Counted from the stretch's first letter, positions 24,645 to 37,656 are shown. The stretch is DNA of 64,000 bases from Cenococcum geophilum 1.58 (GCA_001692895.1 KV748189.1:2240432-2304431), one strand, 5' to 3'. A program made the numbers and translations. Notes: a model not told the origin generated them from the letters alone.

Positions 24645-25280
24645 CAGTACACTAACTTGTAGGCGGTAGAAGTAGGGGAGGGCTATATAGAGAACCAGGC
24701 TCTATAACAGGAGTTAATTATAATTTAGTAGCTTTTAAACTAGGAGAAAGCCCGCCAATTTAAAGCCTCTATGTAATACTACTACCTTAATAAAACCCTA
24801 TAATCGCCTGACGTTATATATCGTAATATTATCTCCAAAATCTCTTATAAATCCTAGAGAATTGTTAAAATCTAGGCCTTTAAAATATAGAGGATCCGGC
24901 TTAGAATTTCGGTTAAAATCTGGACTTCCGAATCCGGTTAGATCAGGATTTACATTTCGGACGATCGTAACCCTAGTCTCTACTCCGTATAAATGCACTA
25001 ACCTCCCCCCCTGCGTGCTAGGACACCCACCGTGCTAGGACGAATCTGAGGTACTTTAACTTCGCACTATCCCAGAGTCTATACACACGTTATAATTCTT
25101 ATAATTCTATATAAAATTCGCTCTTTAGTTACTCCTTAATACTAGGAACTATCTCTACCTTAAATATTATATAAGCCTTGCTGCTAGCTAGCTAATTTCT
25201 ACGGAGTGCACGCAGTGTACTTTAGACGCTGCGATAATATTTCTAAGCCACAACGCCACCACGATTGTCTTTTCTTTCTA
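24645..25280. other. Unassigned, transition from RIPed to normal DNA
   Basis: The first 350 bp contain Asp/Asn/Gly-rich minus-strand codons (24798-24998) that look like a degenerate short repeat (TCCGGN...AATC spacing) rather than a gene. From about 24995 the composition becomes more balanced. CGTGCTAGGAC recurs around 25015-25040. No gene seen. Confidence 0.4.
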
Positions 25281-25866
25281 AAAAGCTGTGAAAGAGGCTA
25301 ACCTAAGTTACAAGATCCTATTATTATGCTACAAAACCTTTATCCAAAATGTACGTGGTGTTAGAAGCAATTCCACTACGCGGGCTGGTACTTGCGGCCG
25401 ATCAAAGTTACGCTTTCGCCGATTCATTCATACAGTCACGGGACTATTAAATAGGTATCTTATCGTGAATTTCGACTGCCGAGCCTGACTCTCTAATCTG
25501 AGATTTCCCTGCTTTAAGGAACAAGCCAGCTTGCCCAGCGACATTACAGTTTCCCTGCGTGGAGGAACAGCCCAGCTAAGTTAATGTATTTCCCTCCGTG
25601 GGCGATTGAGTCACCGGCCCGGCAAACAGTTCCCTGCGTGGACGAACGAGTCAACAGCTCCTTCAACATCGCAACTTCCTGGCACAGCTACTGATACCTA
25701 TGGAGAATGTGTCACGTGGAGAAGCAGAGGGAGCCAACTGATGTGTATTGAAAAGAGTGTATCGGTTGTTGCTTGGAGGAAGCCAAGCGAGAGAATATGT
25801 GTGAGCTAGCACGTGATCAATCACGTGACACAATGCTCAAGGGAATGAAATCAATTATACTCAATA
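25281..25866. other. Low-RIP intergenic DNA with four short repeats
   Basis: Normal composition. TTTCCCTGCnTGGAGGAAC-like units recur near 25503, 25551, 25589 and 25631, about 40-48 bp apart. The short plus-strand frames here (25288-25488, 25606-25809) lack any family resemblance and run across these repeats. Confidence 0.45.
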
Positions 25867-26283
25867 TCAATCCTGGTTAGTCTTAAACAAAGACTTAGGT
25901 AGCTCCGGTGCTAAGAGAGGGCCATCTCCTTTCTCTTCTGGCTCTTCGTCGCCTGACGGGAGAGCATTGACGCGAACATCGTAATCAAGAAAGTACCGAA
26001 TGTCTCGATGACGGTTATTCTTGGGAAACTTGTCTTTCCAGCTGTGGTCCTCTGTAACCTTCTGTACGACATTCTCTAATGCACCTTGTCGAAGAACTGC
26101 ACCTCCGTGACCCTGATGGAACACGCCATCAAAAACGACGCTCTTTGTGTCACCCCATCGCAAGATTTGCTCAACCCAGCTTGCCCGAATTTGAGCCAGA
26201 ACACCCTTTACGTGATCACCCGGACTGAGGTTGACCCCTTTGTTTGTGTATTCTTGACGAAAATGTTGAAATAAGGAGCCCAT
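25867..26283 (-). CDS. Hypothetical small protein, 138 aa
   Basis: An uninterrupted minus-strand frame with normal codon use and no RIP. Starting at the ATG at 26283 it begins MGSLFQHFRQEYTNKGVN and ends KSLFKTNQD. The frame can be extended to an ATG at 26349, but that ATG overlaps a good 5' splice site, so I prefer the inner start. The protein has no signal peptide or membrane segment. It is soluble, rich in charged residues, with an acidic Glu-rich tail (SGDEEPEEKGD) and a central His/Gly segment. I do not recognise the family and assign no function. It sits alone in a 1.7-kb normal-composition island between RIPed transposons. Exonic fragment versus complete gene is undecided. Confidence 0.55.
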   Translation of the reverse strand: MGSLFQHFRQEYTNKGVNLSPGDHVKGVLAQIRASWVEQILRWGDTKSVVFDGVFHQGHGGAVLRQGALENVVQKVTEDHSWKDKFPKNNRHRDIRYFLDYDVRVNALPSGDEEPEEKGDGPLLAPELPKSLFKTNQD

Positions 26284-26291
26284 GATTACAG

Positions 26292-26346
26292 CTGTAGGAC
26301 TGGTGGCGTTAGAACCAGTATGAGTATAGAAGGTGTGAACTCTTAC
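26292..26346 (-). other. Probable 55-bp intron in the 5' untranslated region
   Basis: On the minus strand it begins GTAAGAG, contains a branch site TTCTAAC about 20 bases before the end, and ends CCTACAG, all typical of short fungal introns. It lies 9 bp before the preferred ATG. Confidence 0.55.
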
Positions 26347-26447
26347 CAATTGAAGATTCGTCTTAGAGTGCTGAAAAGACTAGAATTGAAGGCGTTGAAT
26401 TTCTGGAATTTGAGCGTATTACAAGACTCAGATCAAGTGGTTATGAG

Positions 26448-26460
26448 CGTGATTTAAATA
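26448..26460 (-). promoter_or_regulatory. Possible TATA element of the small gene
   Basis: GTATTTAAATC on the minus strand, about 100 bp before the intron, suits a TATA-like box for a short 5' exon. Position only; no other evidence. Confidence 0.3.
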
Positions 26461-26539
26461 CCTGGGCGGGTGGCAGCTACAACTCCGCCGTCGATGACCT
26501 GGGGAGGAGCTGAAGTTTGAACATGCAACAAATCCTGTC

Positions 26540-26650
26540 CAGCCACCATAACTACATGCCTTTCAGCTCTCGCTACATTTTCAGCTCTTGCTAAAGAATC
26601 ATGGTCAGGATCTTAGCAGCATCAAATTGTTTCTTGGCTAGCGTGGTTTT
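26540..26650 (+). repeat. Dispersed repeat also found at 49591-49790
   Basis: Contains TTTTCAGCTCTTGCTAAAGA, then TGGTCAGGATCTTAGCAGC, then TTGTTTCTTGGC, matching the tandem repeat at 49.6 kb with RIP-type and other changes. Confidence 0.65.
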
Positions 26651-26811
26651 CAATAAGCGAAATTCCAGCCAATATTACAGTGTCAATATTTAAATATTGG
26701 CAACAATTTAGATAAAATTAATATAATAGAAATATACTTACTCTAAAATAAAGAATATATAAATTATTGGTATAGATTGGCAGTTTTATAATATAATTAA
26801 GCTTATAGAGG

Positions 26812-27105
26812 TAAGCTGTGCATGGAGCTGTATATAAAGCTTTGCGCGGAGCTCCACCAAAGCTCTACAAAAGCTCTACATGAAGCTCTACTCGGAGCTC
26901 TACTCGAAGCTCTACTTAAAGCTCTACTCAAAGCTCTACTTGAAGCTCTATTGAAACTCTACTAGAAGCTCTATTAAAGCTCTATATAAGGCTCTACTTA
27001 AAGCTCTATTAAGGCTCTACATAAGGCTTTACTTAAAGCTTTACACTCTACTCTACTCTAAGCTCTACTAATACGCAGCACTAATATACTAGGAAGACTT
27101 TATAG
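26812..27105 (+). repeat. AAGCTCTACNNG minisatellite (copy near small gene)
   Basis: A leader GTAAGCTGTGCATGGAGCTG is followed by about 20 imperfect 12-15-bp units (AAGCTCTACATG type), then a conserved tail ATATACTAGGAAGACT. Leader and tail also occur around a shorter array at 49286-49392. Confidence 0.8.
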
Positions 27106-27729
27106 TTAATTAATTTCCTACCTAATAGCCTAAACTTACTGCACAGTATTCCCTCTTCCTCTATACCTTAATTAACCCAGCTATATTCTAATACTATTAG
27201 TAATATAAGTACTTAGGTATAGGGACGTTATATACCCCTACTACTACTAGCGCTAAGCTAAGCGCACTTATTAAATATAGAAGACAGGGAATAGGGGACC
27301 TAGGTTAGGACCCTAGGATAAAATACCTAGATCTAGATCTATATTCGTCCCGCTATTCCTATAAGGTAGAAATTATACTATAAGTAGGAGGACTATAGGC
27401 GTATATATATAGGGCAATTAATAGAGTAAGGGTAGGCAAGCAATATAATATTACGGCATTTTAATTTATATAAAAGTATAATATAAGCGGTAGATAGGGC
27501 AAGATAGGCAATTAGAATACTCCTATACGCGTATAGGAGCCGTAGAGCAGCGACCTAAGGGTATTTTTCCTCCCGTTAATATAGTATAGATGCTATCTAA
27601 AGTATTACCTCTTACGTCTCCCTTAGAGGTTTTTTATACCTATATTACGGCAGTAGTCTATATAAATCTTAATTAAGACCATATTAGACGTTAATTAAGA
27701 ATTAATATATAAATTTAATTAATTAATTA
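27106..27729. other. RIPed sequence, no gene seen
   Basis: TA-rich, without recognised coding. A CTCCTATACGCGTATAGGAG palindrome is at about 27512-27531. The segment ends in ATTA-rich DNA at the left end of element H. Confidence 0.4.
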
Positions 27730-28140
27730 TATTACGGATCTTATATTGGCAGTAGTAGAACTACTAAGAAGAGATATAAACGGACTAGTGGTGGAAGTAC
27801 GGGAGGTGCTAAAACTAGTAGAACTATGGAATAAGGGGTAGCTAAGTTATATAATAAGTCACGAGAGGAGATCTGTTAATCTGTAAGATCTGTAGAATCT
27901 ACCTACATACCTTATATACCTTACGTACTTGGTATTTTTTAGGCGCAGTATTGTGTATTTAAAGGACTATAGTCCCTACCTAGATAGTTCTCTTCTTTGT
28001 AGTAAATCTTAGAATATAATTAGAGTTAATCTATTAGGCAACTACTCCACTAGTTATATTTACGTTGTTGACTATTCTATACCTATATATCTAGCCTATT
28101 AATAAGTCTACCATAGTATTCCCTATAAGGCTTCGTTATA
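27730..28140 (+). repeat. 5' LTR of element H
   Basis: Starts TATTACGGATCTTATATTGG and ends GGCTTCGTTATA. Matches 47688-48089. Confidence 0.9.
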
Positions 28141-28181
28141 TATTTACTACTAAAGTTATAGTATTAATAAAGTTAAATAAT

Positions 28182-29690
28182 ATGCCACCAAAAGCAGCCG
28201 CTACGACACCGTTAACGGTAGCAACTATATTGGGATTAGGTAATAACACTAGTATAGTAAACACTAACTCTTAGCTAGTTACTGTTGGACAACTATAAGA
28301 AATAGTTAATTAATTAATAGATAATAATAGGATACTTAAAAAAAGAATTAATGGAATTAGAGTAGCTAAGGTTAAGTTACCCTTAATTAAGCGATTCTTA
28401 GGGGAGAAGTTAAAACTTAAAGGATTCCTTATGTAAATACACTTTAAGGTTACGTAAGAAGGAGTAAAGCTAAAAACGCCTATAGATTAAGTCGCTTACG
28501 TAGGACTGTTTTTAATAGGAAGAGCACTTAAGTAGTTTAAGCCTTACCTTATAGAGGTATAGGAGCACGGTATAACAACTACTAACTAGGAGGTATAGTA
28601 TATATTTTTAAGTTAGAGTGGGTTTGCGGAATACTTAATATAAATATTTAAAGACCTGGAGGCAACTATAATGGTAAAAAGAAAGCTTTAAAACCTAGTA
28701 TAATAAACTTTAGTAATTAAGTATATAATATAGTTTTAAATATTAATAATATAGGTTAAATGGAATAGTAAGGCGCTTATAGTACAGTATAAACGGGGAT
28801 TTAAGGTAAAAGTCTAGGATATAATTATCCTAATAGAAGATACGGATACCCTTAGAGAGTTAATTAACTAAGTAATTAAGATTAACAACGGGATCTACTA
28901 GAGGGAATAGACTAAGAAGGGTTAGAATAGAGTTCTATAGTTATATAAGGCGCAGAATACGCAATAATAAAGTTAAAGTTTAAAAACTATAGTATAGCGT
29001 AAAGCTAATAAACCTAAGTGGTATTAAAGAAAATAAAAAGTAAAATAAATAACTATAGAAACCTAGGGGATAAGGATTAAGTAATTAAAGGTCTAAGAAG
29101 TAGAGGCTAAACTAGGGATCTTAGTAGCAGAAGATGTTTAGGTAGACTCTATAATAAGAAAAATAGTTTAAAGACGGAGCTTATATAAATTATAGAAAAT
29201 AGGATTATTTTGCTAAAGATTATAAGAGTGGTTAGAGTTATTATATAGTAAAGGGAATAAGATTAGTAGAAGATATATATATATAGAGGGATAATAGTAT
29301 ACTATAAGGAACCAAAGAGTATTTAATTAAAAGTTTTACGTTTTGTTATAATAATATATACTAAATTTATAAGGATGCTAAGTATAGCGTAAGCTATTAT
29401 CCATAGGAGCTAAAATTATTAGAGTTTAGAGGAACTAATAAACTATTTTATAAATCGGATATTAAGGACGATAAATTTAATATAGGCGAAGTATTTAGTA
29501 ATAATAAGGTAATAAAGGCAGCTTACTAGGAGTATATAGACCTTAAAGATGTTGTAAAAGAGATAAAGAATAATTCCACTATAGAGTAGGGAATATTAAT
29601 AGGGATTAAGACCCCACTAGATATAATGTCTATCGCTTTATAAAATATAAAAGAAGTAGGATAATAAATTACTTTAGTACTTAATAAAGG
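28182..29690 (+). pseudogene. Gag of element H (RIPed)
   Basis: An ATG 42 bp after the LTR starts MPPKAAATTPLTVATILG. The capsid-like region follows (GRALK.FKPYL and FAEYLI at about 28510-28650), with stops at former CAG/CAA codons. It corresponds to the start of element E at 20861. Gag would form the virus-like particle. Confidence 0.75.
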
Positions 29691-31955
29691 CAAAAGGCNN
29701 AAGGCTTAAGATTCTTAANATAAGATAAGAGACGCTTAAGATTCCTAAGACGGGATAAGATAAGCTTAAGGACCTATAACGGATAATAACCGATAGAGCA
29801 GAGTAACGGCTTAGTTTAGTAATATATAAATAAGCTTAGGATAAAGTTTCCTATAAATATAAGATTCTTAAAGTAGGATAAGTAAGATTTAAGACTTTTA
29901 AGATAAGATAAGAATACTGTAAAAGCCTAGTTAGACTAAGGCTAGAGCTAAGCTTAAGAAAGAAGCAAGCTTAGAATTAAGAATTTTATAGGACTAAGAT
30001 TTCTAGACGTAAATAAGGACTATTAAATAAACTAAAATTAAGAAGTAAGAAGACTTTAAGAATCTATTTATAAGGCGAGCAAATAAGGAAACTATAGAAG
30101 AATTTAGGTAAAGAATCCTTATATAGTAAGAACAGAAACTAGATTAGAGAACTAGTATACTAAGTTATATAAGGGATAGAGTACCTATATAAAGAATAAC
30201 TAATAGGCCTAGGACGGGCATACTAAGAGCTAAGTGGCTTATTAAACTGGAATACAAAAAGGATTTAGGGATCCCTATTAGATTTAAAGAACAATATATA
30301 AAGGGCTATTATAATGCAGTAATAAGAAGATACTTCCTTACGGATAAGCCGTATATACTTTAATAGCTATACTAAAAGTGGTATAGGCAGCGATATAATA
30401 ATAAGTGGAAAGATTTCTATATATAGTTAGATAAAAAAGTTATCTAGGACTACCCTATTACAGAGAAGGCTATAACTTATATTAAGGGAGCCTTAATTAT
30501 AATATTAAAGGATCTAAAGGAATAATTAGAGGACTAGAGAAGTAAGAGATATATCTTAATACCCGCGAACAAAGTTATAACATTTAGATTAATATGGTAA
30601 AGGTTTAAACTTAAAGATAAAGATAAGTTAAGAGTTAACCTAAAGTACCTAGTATATTATACGCTATTATAGATTATATATATGGATAATATATGCAAAA
30701 TATATAAGAATCCGAAGGAAAAGAATTAGAAGTACCCTATAAGGATATATTAGGCGCTAAATAAGTAATAATATAAAAATGTTAAGTATATATATAAATA
30801 GTATCTAGTAAAAGTTTAGGAGTTAGAAGACTTAATACTTTAACTAAAAAGATTCCTTACGGAAGAATGCTTAAATAGATAATAGTAGTAGAAATGCTTA
30901 GAGAATATATATCTATAGTATATTAAGGATAAGAAGTAAACTAGGCATTAGCTAAAGAGTAAGCTAAGTATATAAGGATTAAGCAGCTAATAATTAGGAA
31001 AAGTAAAGGCCTATAAAACTAGAGGGAGCTAGTAGTAGAGCCTTAGACCCTTAAAGGAATTTAAGGATAACACCTAAATTTATAAGTTAATTGGTAAGAT
31101 TAGTAGTTTAAAGAACTAATAAATAGTAGAGTAATAAGGAACTATATCTTACTAGTAGTAGTTAAAAGAATAGGATTACCTTATAGATAGAAGAAATAAC
31201 CTTACCTATTAGCTATAATTTTAGGAGATTTAATAACCTATAGAGAAGGGATTATTAACCTTAAAATAGGACTAATTTAGATAACTATTAAAGAGAGATA
31301 AATTAAGATGTCTTTTAATATCCTACTATTAGGACGGGATAAGGCAGTATTAGAAATGCCTTAGTTATAGGAGTATAATCTAAAGATCGATTAGATTATA
31401 GGATAGGTTAATATTAAAAATACTTAATGCCGTAAGATATAATAATAGACTAAGTTAGTATAGTACTAAGTTAGAGTAATATATAAAGAGACTAAGCGAG
31501 GCTTAAGTTATATACTAAAGAGATATTATAAGTATAGTAAAAAGCTATAGAGTCTAAAAAGTAAAAAGCTAGTAAATTATATAGTATAGGACTATAAGAT
31601 AGAGTTAGAACTAGAAATAAGTCTAAAATTCTTTCTAACCTATAAGCTTACTTAAGAGGGGTTAAAAGCACTTAAAGAGTTTATCTAAGAAAACTTATAA
31701 AAGGGATATATTAGACTATTATAGTTATCGGTAGAATATCCAGTACTACTCGTACTAAAGAAGAACGGAAAACTTAGGCTATATATTAACTATAAACAGT
31801 TAAATAGCATTACTTAAAAGGATAGGTATTCTTTACCCTTAATTAGCGAAATCTAGGACTGGATAGGTAATGTGCAAATTTTTATAAAGATAGATTTAAG
31901 ATAGGCGTACTATTAGATTAGAATTAAGAAAGGCGATAAAAAAAAGGCAGCCTTT
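29690..31955 (+). pseudogene. Element H gag/pol: protease region and start of reverse transcriptase
   Basis: 31640-31955 encodes the start of RT ([19 protein letters not shown], then KIDLR.AYY.IRIKKGD, then KKAAFR). Upstream, about 31040-31450 corresponds to the protease region. The frame is broken by stops and then by the Copia insertion, after AAFRL. Confidence 0.75.
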
Positions 31956-31960
31956 AGGTT

Positions 31961-32146
31961 TGTTGGAAACACAGGGTGACTCACCAATAACGACTACTCG
32001 AGTAGGGTTACAGTAATGTTAGTTAATTCTTATTGATAGGAATGAGGAAAGGGGTGAGGAACTTAAGGTTCCTCACCACGCTAGGGCCACGTCGACACGT
32101 GACGGTAATATGCTTCATGCGACGGCAACTTACCTCATTCCCGACA
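31961..32146 (-). repeat. 3' LTR of the Copia element
   Basis: On the plus strand TGTTGGAAACACAGGG to CATTCCCGACA, 186 bp. Notably little RIPed. An open frame on its minus strand (32023-32217) is not a gene. Confidence 0.95.
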
Positions 32147-32337
32147 CTAGCAACTCTTCTTTTTATGGTTGCTATATATATATATACAAACAGATAGTAT
32201 ATAACAATACTAGACAATATATAATAAAACTAGATAATATATAACAAAACTAGACGATATACGATAATGCGGCAGTTGGTAGAATTTAGTAGATAACGCG
32301 AAGATGGGTGGGCCGCTAAGACGCTAGTAGTAAGTAA

Positions 32338-32386
32338 GCCAATGGCGATTTTCTATGCCGGGCATAGAAAATCCTAATTAGTTGGC
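32338..32386. repeat. Palindrome around GCCGGGC
   Basis: GATTTTCTATGCC pairs with GGCATAGAAAATC, extended by GCCAA and TTGGC. The sister copy is at 22317-22363. Confidence 0.75.
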
Positions 32387-32479
32387 AGAAGTCTACACCG
32401 CCACCTAAATTAATTAGGCGTGGCGCTCTTAGCAAGGATCTAACTAATTAGACAACTTTAACCGGCGGTTAAAGTTCTA

Positions 32480-35400
32480 TAAGATCTTAACTTCTCTAAA
32501 TTTCCCTCTTAACCTAACCTTTAACTTGTATATATAGAGTATTTATATTAATAAATGTCTCTAGTGCCTTATTTAGGTTTACCTTCGTTATCACATCTAC
32601 TAGGTTATTTTAGCTATTAATTTATTAGATTTTAAAGAGTTCTTAACGCTTATAGGACTGCTAAAGTGCCATAATATTAATTATAAGACGCTTCTCCTTT
32701 ATAGTACTAAGCTTAACTAAATACTTATAGAGGGAATATAAGTCGGTATATATAATTATAGGAATAGTGGGAAGTTCGAGCCGGTCTATAATTATCTTAA
32801 GGGTAGTTCTAATTGCAATTGCTATATTAACTCCGCTAACTATTTTATATATCTCTAACGCTAGAACGCTTTAAGTAACACGCTTACTTTTAATTAAGCT
32901 CTAATAGATAAGGTTGCCGTAAATCGTAAAGTCATTCTCTTTAGTAGATTTATTTATAATAATAATCTTATATCCTAGCTAGGAGCTAAAATCTTTATTA
33001 TTTATAAACGATCTATTAACAAATACAAAAAGCTTAGCGGTAAGAAGGTTAATAGGCACGTAGAGTAGTCCCCTGTTAAGATAGTTTATTTACTAGAAAA
33101 GACGCTTATTTAGGGCAAGAACGTCATCCTTAGTTAGTTCCTAGTGTTAAGCAGCAATAAAGAGATTAAAGGAAGCCTTGGGTTAACAGATAGAAGCTAT
33201 ATAAGCTCCGCGAGCGCGTTACTCCACGTATCCTTACTTTAGAGAATTAATGTTAATAACGTTAATCTTCTTACCTTAACCCTTCTGGCGTAGAGTAATG
33301 GAGCCCTTATTTAGGGAGAGGATACATCTATTAAAGAGTAATAGTATTACTAAGTTAAGTCTTTCCTTTAGCTTTGCTATAAGGTTTACCTTTACTAGCT
33401 TATCTTCTTTAAGAGCTAAGAATTAGTCGTTTCCTAAGATAATTGTATTATTTATTTATATGCCGATAATTCCAAATAGAGTTCCTATAGTTATAATAAG
33501 GAAGCAGGGATTAAATATAGAAGTAGTTATTAAAAGCTTCTCCTTATAGTACTTGCTGTAGGTAGCCCACTAATAAGTTTCTACCTCTGCGATTCCATAT
33601 AATGGCTTAAGTACGACCATAATCGTATCCTCGGGATATTAGTAGCAAATTTACTCTGGAAGGTATACTAATATTAAGCGCTAAAGGCGCGTCTCTAATT
33701 AGGTATAGGCCTAAGTAATGTCTTATAGGTAAACCGCCATCCTATTCTTTATTAAGGAGGGAGCTAGCGTAACAATAACTTGTTAACTAGCTTATTAAAT
33801 TATAGGGGATTGCGTAAGGATCACTTCCTTACCGTCATTATTATAACCTTAAATGACTAGCCTTAACTTCTTAAATGGGGTATTAGTAGCTTTACCTTTA
33901 ATCTTATTAACTATTCTTAACTTAAATATACGGACTCTATCGAACTTAGTAGGGTCGTATTTCTTAAATTTAAAGACTCCTCTTATAATAAGACTGTTGA
34001 TCTCCTGCTTGTCAAATACTTAAAAAGGAGCTCCTAAAGTTATAATGCGGCCTTCCTTTTAAAGCTGTTTTGCGAGTTTAAAGTTAGCCTTCTCTTTAGC
34101 TATTATAAAGGCCATTAATAGTTTATCTCTATTCTTAATAGCGGTAACAAATTGCTCTTTAAAATTAATAAGATGTTAGCAATTTTATAATCCCTTTAGG
34201 CGACCTCTACCGCGTTATAGTTGCGGTACGTCTACTATAATTATATTAAAATCGCCTTCGCCTTCTAAAGCACGTTAATTATAGTTCTCCTTTAGGGTAT
34301 CCTCTAGGGTATCCTATAAAGGCTTGGAGCTGTTATCCCTATAGTAGGGCTTAATAACGGTTAAGTGGAATTAAGTGGGTCTATAGGGCATCTAAAGAGT
34401 ATAAGTTTAATTATTAATTATAATAAGTTTATGTGGGCCTAACTATCCTCCCTTTTTACGCTATATATATACCTCCGATTAGAGTGGCAGATTAAGCGTA
34501 GTTAAGGTATTTAGGCTATTTCTTATTCCTAGTGCGTTGTTGACCTGGCGCGTGGCGTAGAGACGTCGCACCTCCTTTATTGCCTTATAAATAGCCTTAG
34601 CTTATTACGCAATGGAGGGAGATAGTAGAGAATTATTAGTTATTTAAGGGTAGGCGCTAAAGACTAGTAACGTAGGTATAAGCCCATCTGGGCCAGCGGT
34701 ATCGTTAATAGCCTTAACAGCTATCTATAGGATAAGCTTTTTACTAGCACCCTTTAGTTCTAAAGAAATAATCTTATATACGCGGCATAATAGCGTATAA
34801 TATTATTTTACTTTTTTAATACTATTATGTGCCTTAACGAGGACTTCCTTAACCTTAATTGTTATTACCTTTACCTATTATTAAAACTCTGTAAATAAGA
34901 AGTTCTTTCCTATATTATAAACGATTTAATTAGAGGGTCCTAGGTAGACATCAATCTAGTATAATTAAAGAGTATCCTATATATTCCTAGCTAATATATC
35001 TTTTAAAAAGCGTGCGGCTTAAAAGGAGGTTAAAAAGTTAATAACTTAGAGTACTGGCTTGCCGCTAAGATATATAACATCTATAATAATATAGAAGTTA
35101 AAGTTATAGTCGTCTTTAAGAGTAAACTTAAATCGGCTAGAGGACTTCTGGTTTATTTAGCAGTAGTAGCAGTACTTTATAAGATGTTTAATTACCTTAA
35201 CCTTAACTTTATAACCTACTCGCTAAAGGACCCTAAGTAATTAGTAAACAGATAGGTGGCTAAAACGACGGTGTAGTTAATGTAACTCTGACTCGGTTAG
35301 GTGGCTCTAAACAACGCTCCTTTCTAGCTATTAAAGGAGCAACTAAGGGTGACCCCACTTACGTATAACGGGCACCCGATTATCTCCCTAGATAAGTATA

Positions 35401-36000
35401 TTCTTAAGGTTATTAAGCTTAATACCTAATTTATCTATATCTTAGATGCAGAATAGAAATGGGGTGTTTATGGGGATAATGTGGAAAGTAATATATCCTA
35501 ACGGGGTTTGGACCTTAATTATGCCAAAAGAGATTATAGTACCCTTGCCAAAGCGAATTATATATTGGCCTGCTGTTAATTAGTTAATTTAAACAGAGCT
35601 ATTAAGCTACTAAAGAGCTCGAACTTAAGGCTCTCCTACTATAGATACTCCTGCGGCTCTAGTATCTGGCATAATGCCATAGAAGACATTCGCCGAGTAT
35701 CTATTATTAAAGGAGAACGCGGAACTTTCCTTTAGCTCGTTAAAAATATCTAACTTTATAATAAAATGGAGCGTAGATTAGTTATTAAGGATAGCAACGG
35801 TTTATGTGCTATTTACCTTACTATACTTAGTAAAGTATTAGTCGGGAGAGTAGTCCTCAATTTCCATATCTATAAGGAGCTATTTGGCCTTATTAACCTC
35901 ACCCTTAAGATCTTCTTCGCCTTTATATTAAACTAGGAAATTTTAGAAGTAGGCCGTAGTAACCTCTCAGTTTCCGACATTTTATACGCTCTGGCGAAAC
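32480..36000 (-). pseudogene. Copia Pol (protease, integrase, RT, RNase H)
   Basis: On the minus strand, 35750-35300 reads as the pre-integrase region (FYGIMPDTRAAGVSIVGEP, then TPFLFCIQDIDKLGIK), which includes the Copia protease block. The zinc finger and GAG-pre-integrase follow (LHRRFSHLSV at about 35250), then the integrase (to about 34450; NDTAGPDGLIPTLLVF). RT lies at about 34300-33250 (GIIGI, a decayed DD box, LGNDQFLALKEDKLVKVN) and RNase H at about 33200-32500. Stops throughout. Confidence 0.85.
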
Positions 36001-37600
36001 CTATTATATACCTCCTTTCGTCTATTAAGAGGGTGTCTAGTTAACTAGTAATTTGGCTTCTTATAAACGTAGCACTTCTTTTAATAATTGCTCTAAAGTA
36101 AACCTCCACAAGGACCTCCATAATTGCCTTATAGTCGACGTTAATTATACCCTTTACTATATCCCCTACCACGTCCACTATATATTCAATCAGTCCAATT
36201 ATAATCGTGTTAGTCAGCCGGGTCGATTAAGGTAGATTAGAGTTGGGCGTTAAATTGCTATACTTCTTAAGAGCGTAGAGCGGTATTAATAGAGGATCTT
36301 AATTAAGCATATACTCCTTTATAAGTACTTATAGGGTTAAAGAGAGCAAGATTATATTCTTTAATACCTTGGTATACGCTAATAACTTAATCGCATAGGC
36401 TAAGGTCCTCTTAATATAATTTGGATAAACTACGCTAAATTATCTAAAGTTGATTAAAGAGCTTTTAAAGACAATTAAGCTGAGAGACACCTGGGTTCGT
36501 AGCAATAATTCTTAGGAAGGTAGTCTCTCTCCACTCCAATATATATTGCTGCTTATTCTCTTCTATTTTAAAGTAGCATCTTGTCTTATATATTATTCGG
36601 TTAAAATTATATCCTTTTCCTACTAAACAATTATAATAGAAGGTACTAGCGCGGCCCTTAAGCATAACGGAATAGATGTTATAATATTAGTTAGGTTCTA
36701 GTCTAACCTTCTAGTAATAGTTGTAAAAGATACGCAGCTTTAAATTAAGGATGTTATATAGTTTCCTACTAAACTTCTTCTTTTAGTCCGTATAGAGCTT
36801 TATAAGCTCTATAAGCATTTTTAAGGTGCCTTTAAGTAGTATTAGACTACATTAAAATTACATTAGAGATTAAGATGGGGATTGCTTTGTAGGCTGCAGT
36901 AGAGATATAGGGCTTAGTAGAACACGGCGTGGTACCTAATCTTTCTATAGTAGAGTTTAAAGGTTATTAAATTGTGAAGCAAGGGGATCTTGCGCTTGCT
37001 CTTAAGGGGTAGTAGTTAATATTGCTAGTTAAATTAGTAGATTCTAGGGAGCTGGAGATAGAGGTAGAAGTAATAGATGTGGAATGTAAGAACTTATACC
37101 TAGAGCAATAGAATTAGAGCGCGTCTCTATTAGCGTATTGTTTAAATTCTATTATAAGTTAAGCTTCCTCTTAGTGTGTAGTTAGTGCTTAACCTCTTAT
37201 GGAGTCCATTCGTGCTCTTCTTTTACGTTAATGACTTGCTCCTAGATATTGTCTTTAATAGCACCCCCATCCATAGGGATAAATACTCTATTCTTTTGAA
37301 GGAAGTTACGGAAGTCTTATACGACGTCCTTCTTCGCGAGAGCCTATATTTCCTTTATTTATCTAACAAAGTCCTCCTTTATATAACACTATAGCTCGGT
37401 ATCGTTATATTCGCTGTCTATATAGTATACTATATAGTATACTAAGAATCCATTTAGGTCCTATTCCTCGGCGTTTATAGGGTTAATATCTATGTCCCAC
37501 GTCTTTAGATTAATGCTTTTCTTGTACTTCTTTGGGTAGGTTAACGCTATAGTAGGTATAGAATCGACGGGGTGTTGTACGTCGAAGGTAGGTAGGGTTT
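36000..37600 (-). pseudogene. Copia Gag region (poorly recognisable)
   Basis: The stretch between the tandem repeats and Pol is where Gag should be. An open minus-strand stretch at 36465-36665 reads as MLKGRASTFYYNCLVGKGYN without family resemblance I can confirm. The Cys-His knuckle expected of Gag is not visible. A short TATAGTATACTA tandem is at 37417-37443. Confidence 0.45.
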
Positions 37601-37656
37601 TTGGCTTTATAGAATCTTGTAGGTTTGCTGTTAAAAGGTAGGCAATTAAGATGTTG

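Noticed and set aside
32023-32217. 64-codon minus frame and its counterpart at 38108-38293
   Set aside because: They lie within the Copia LTRs and run over their edges; repeat artefacts.
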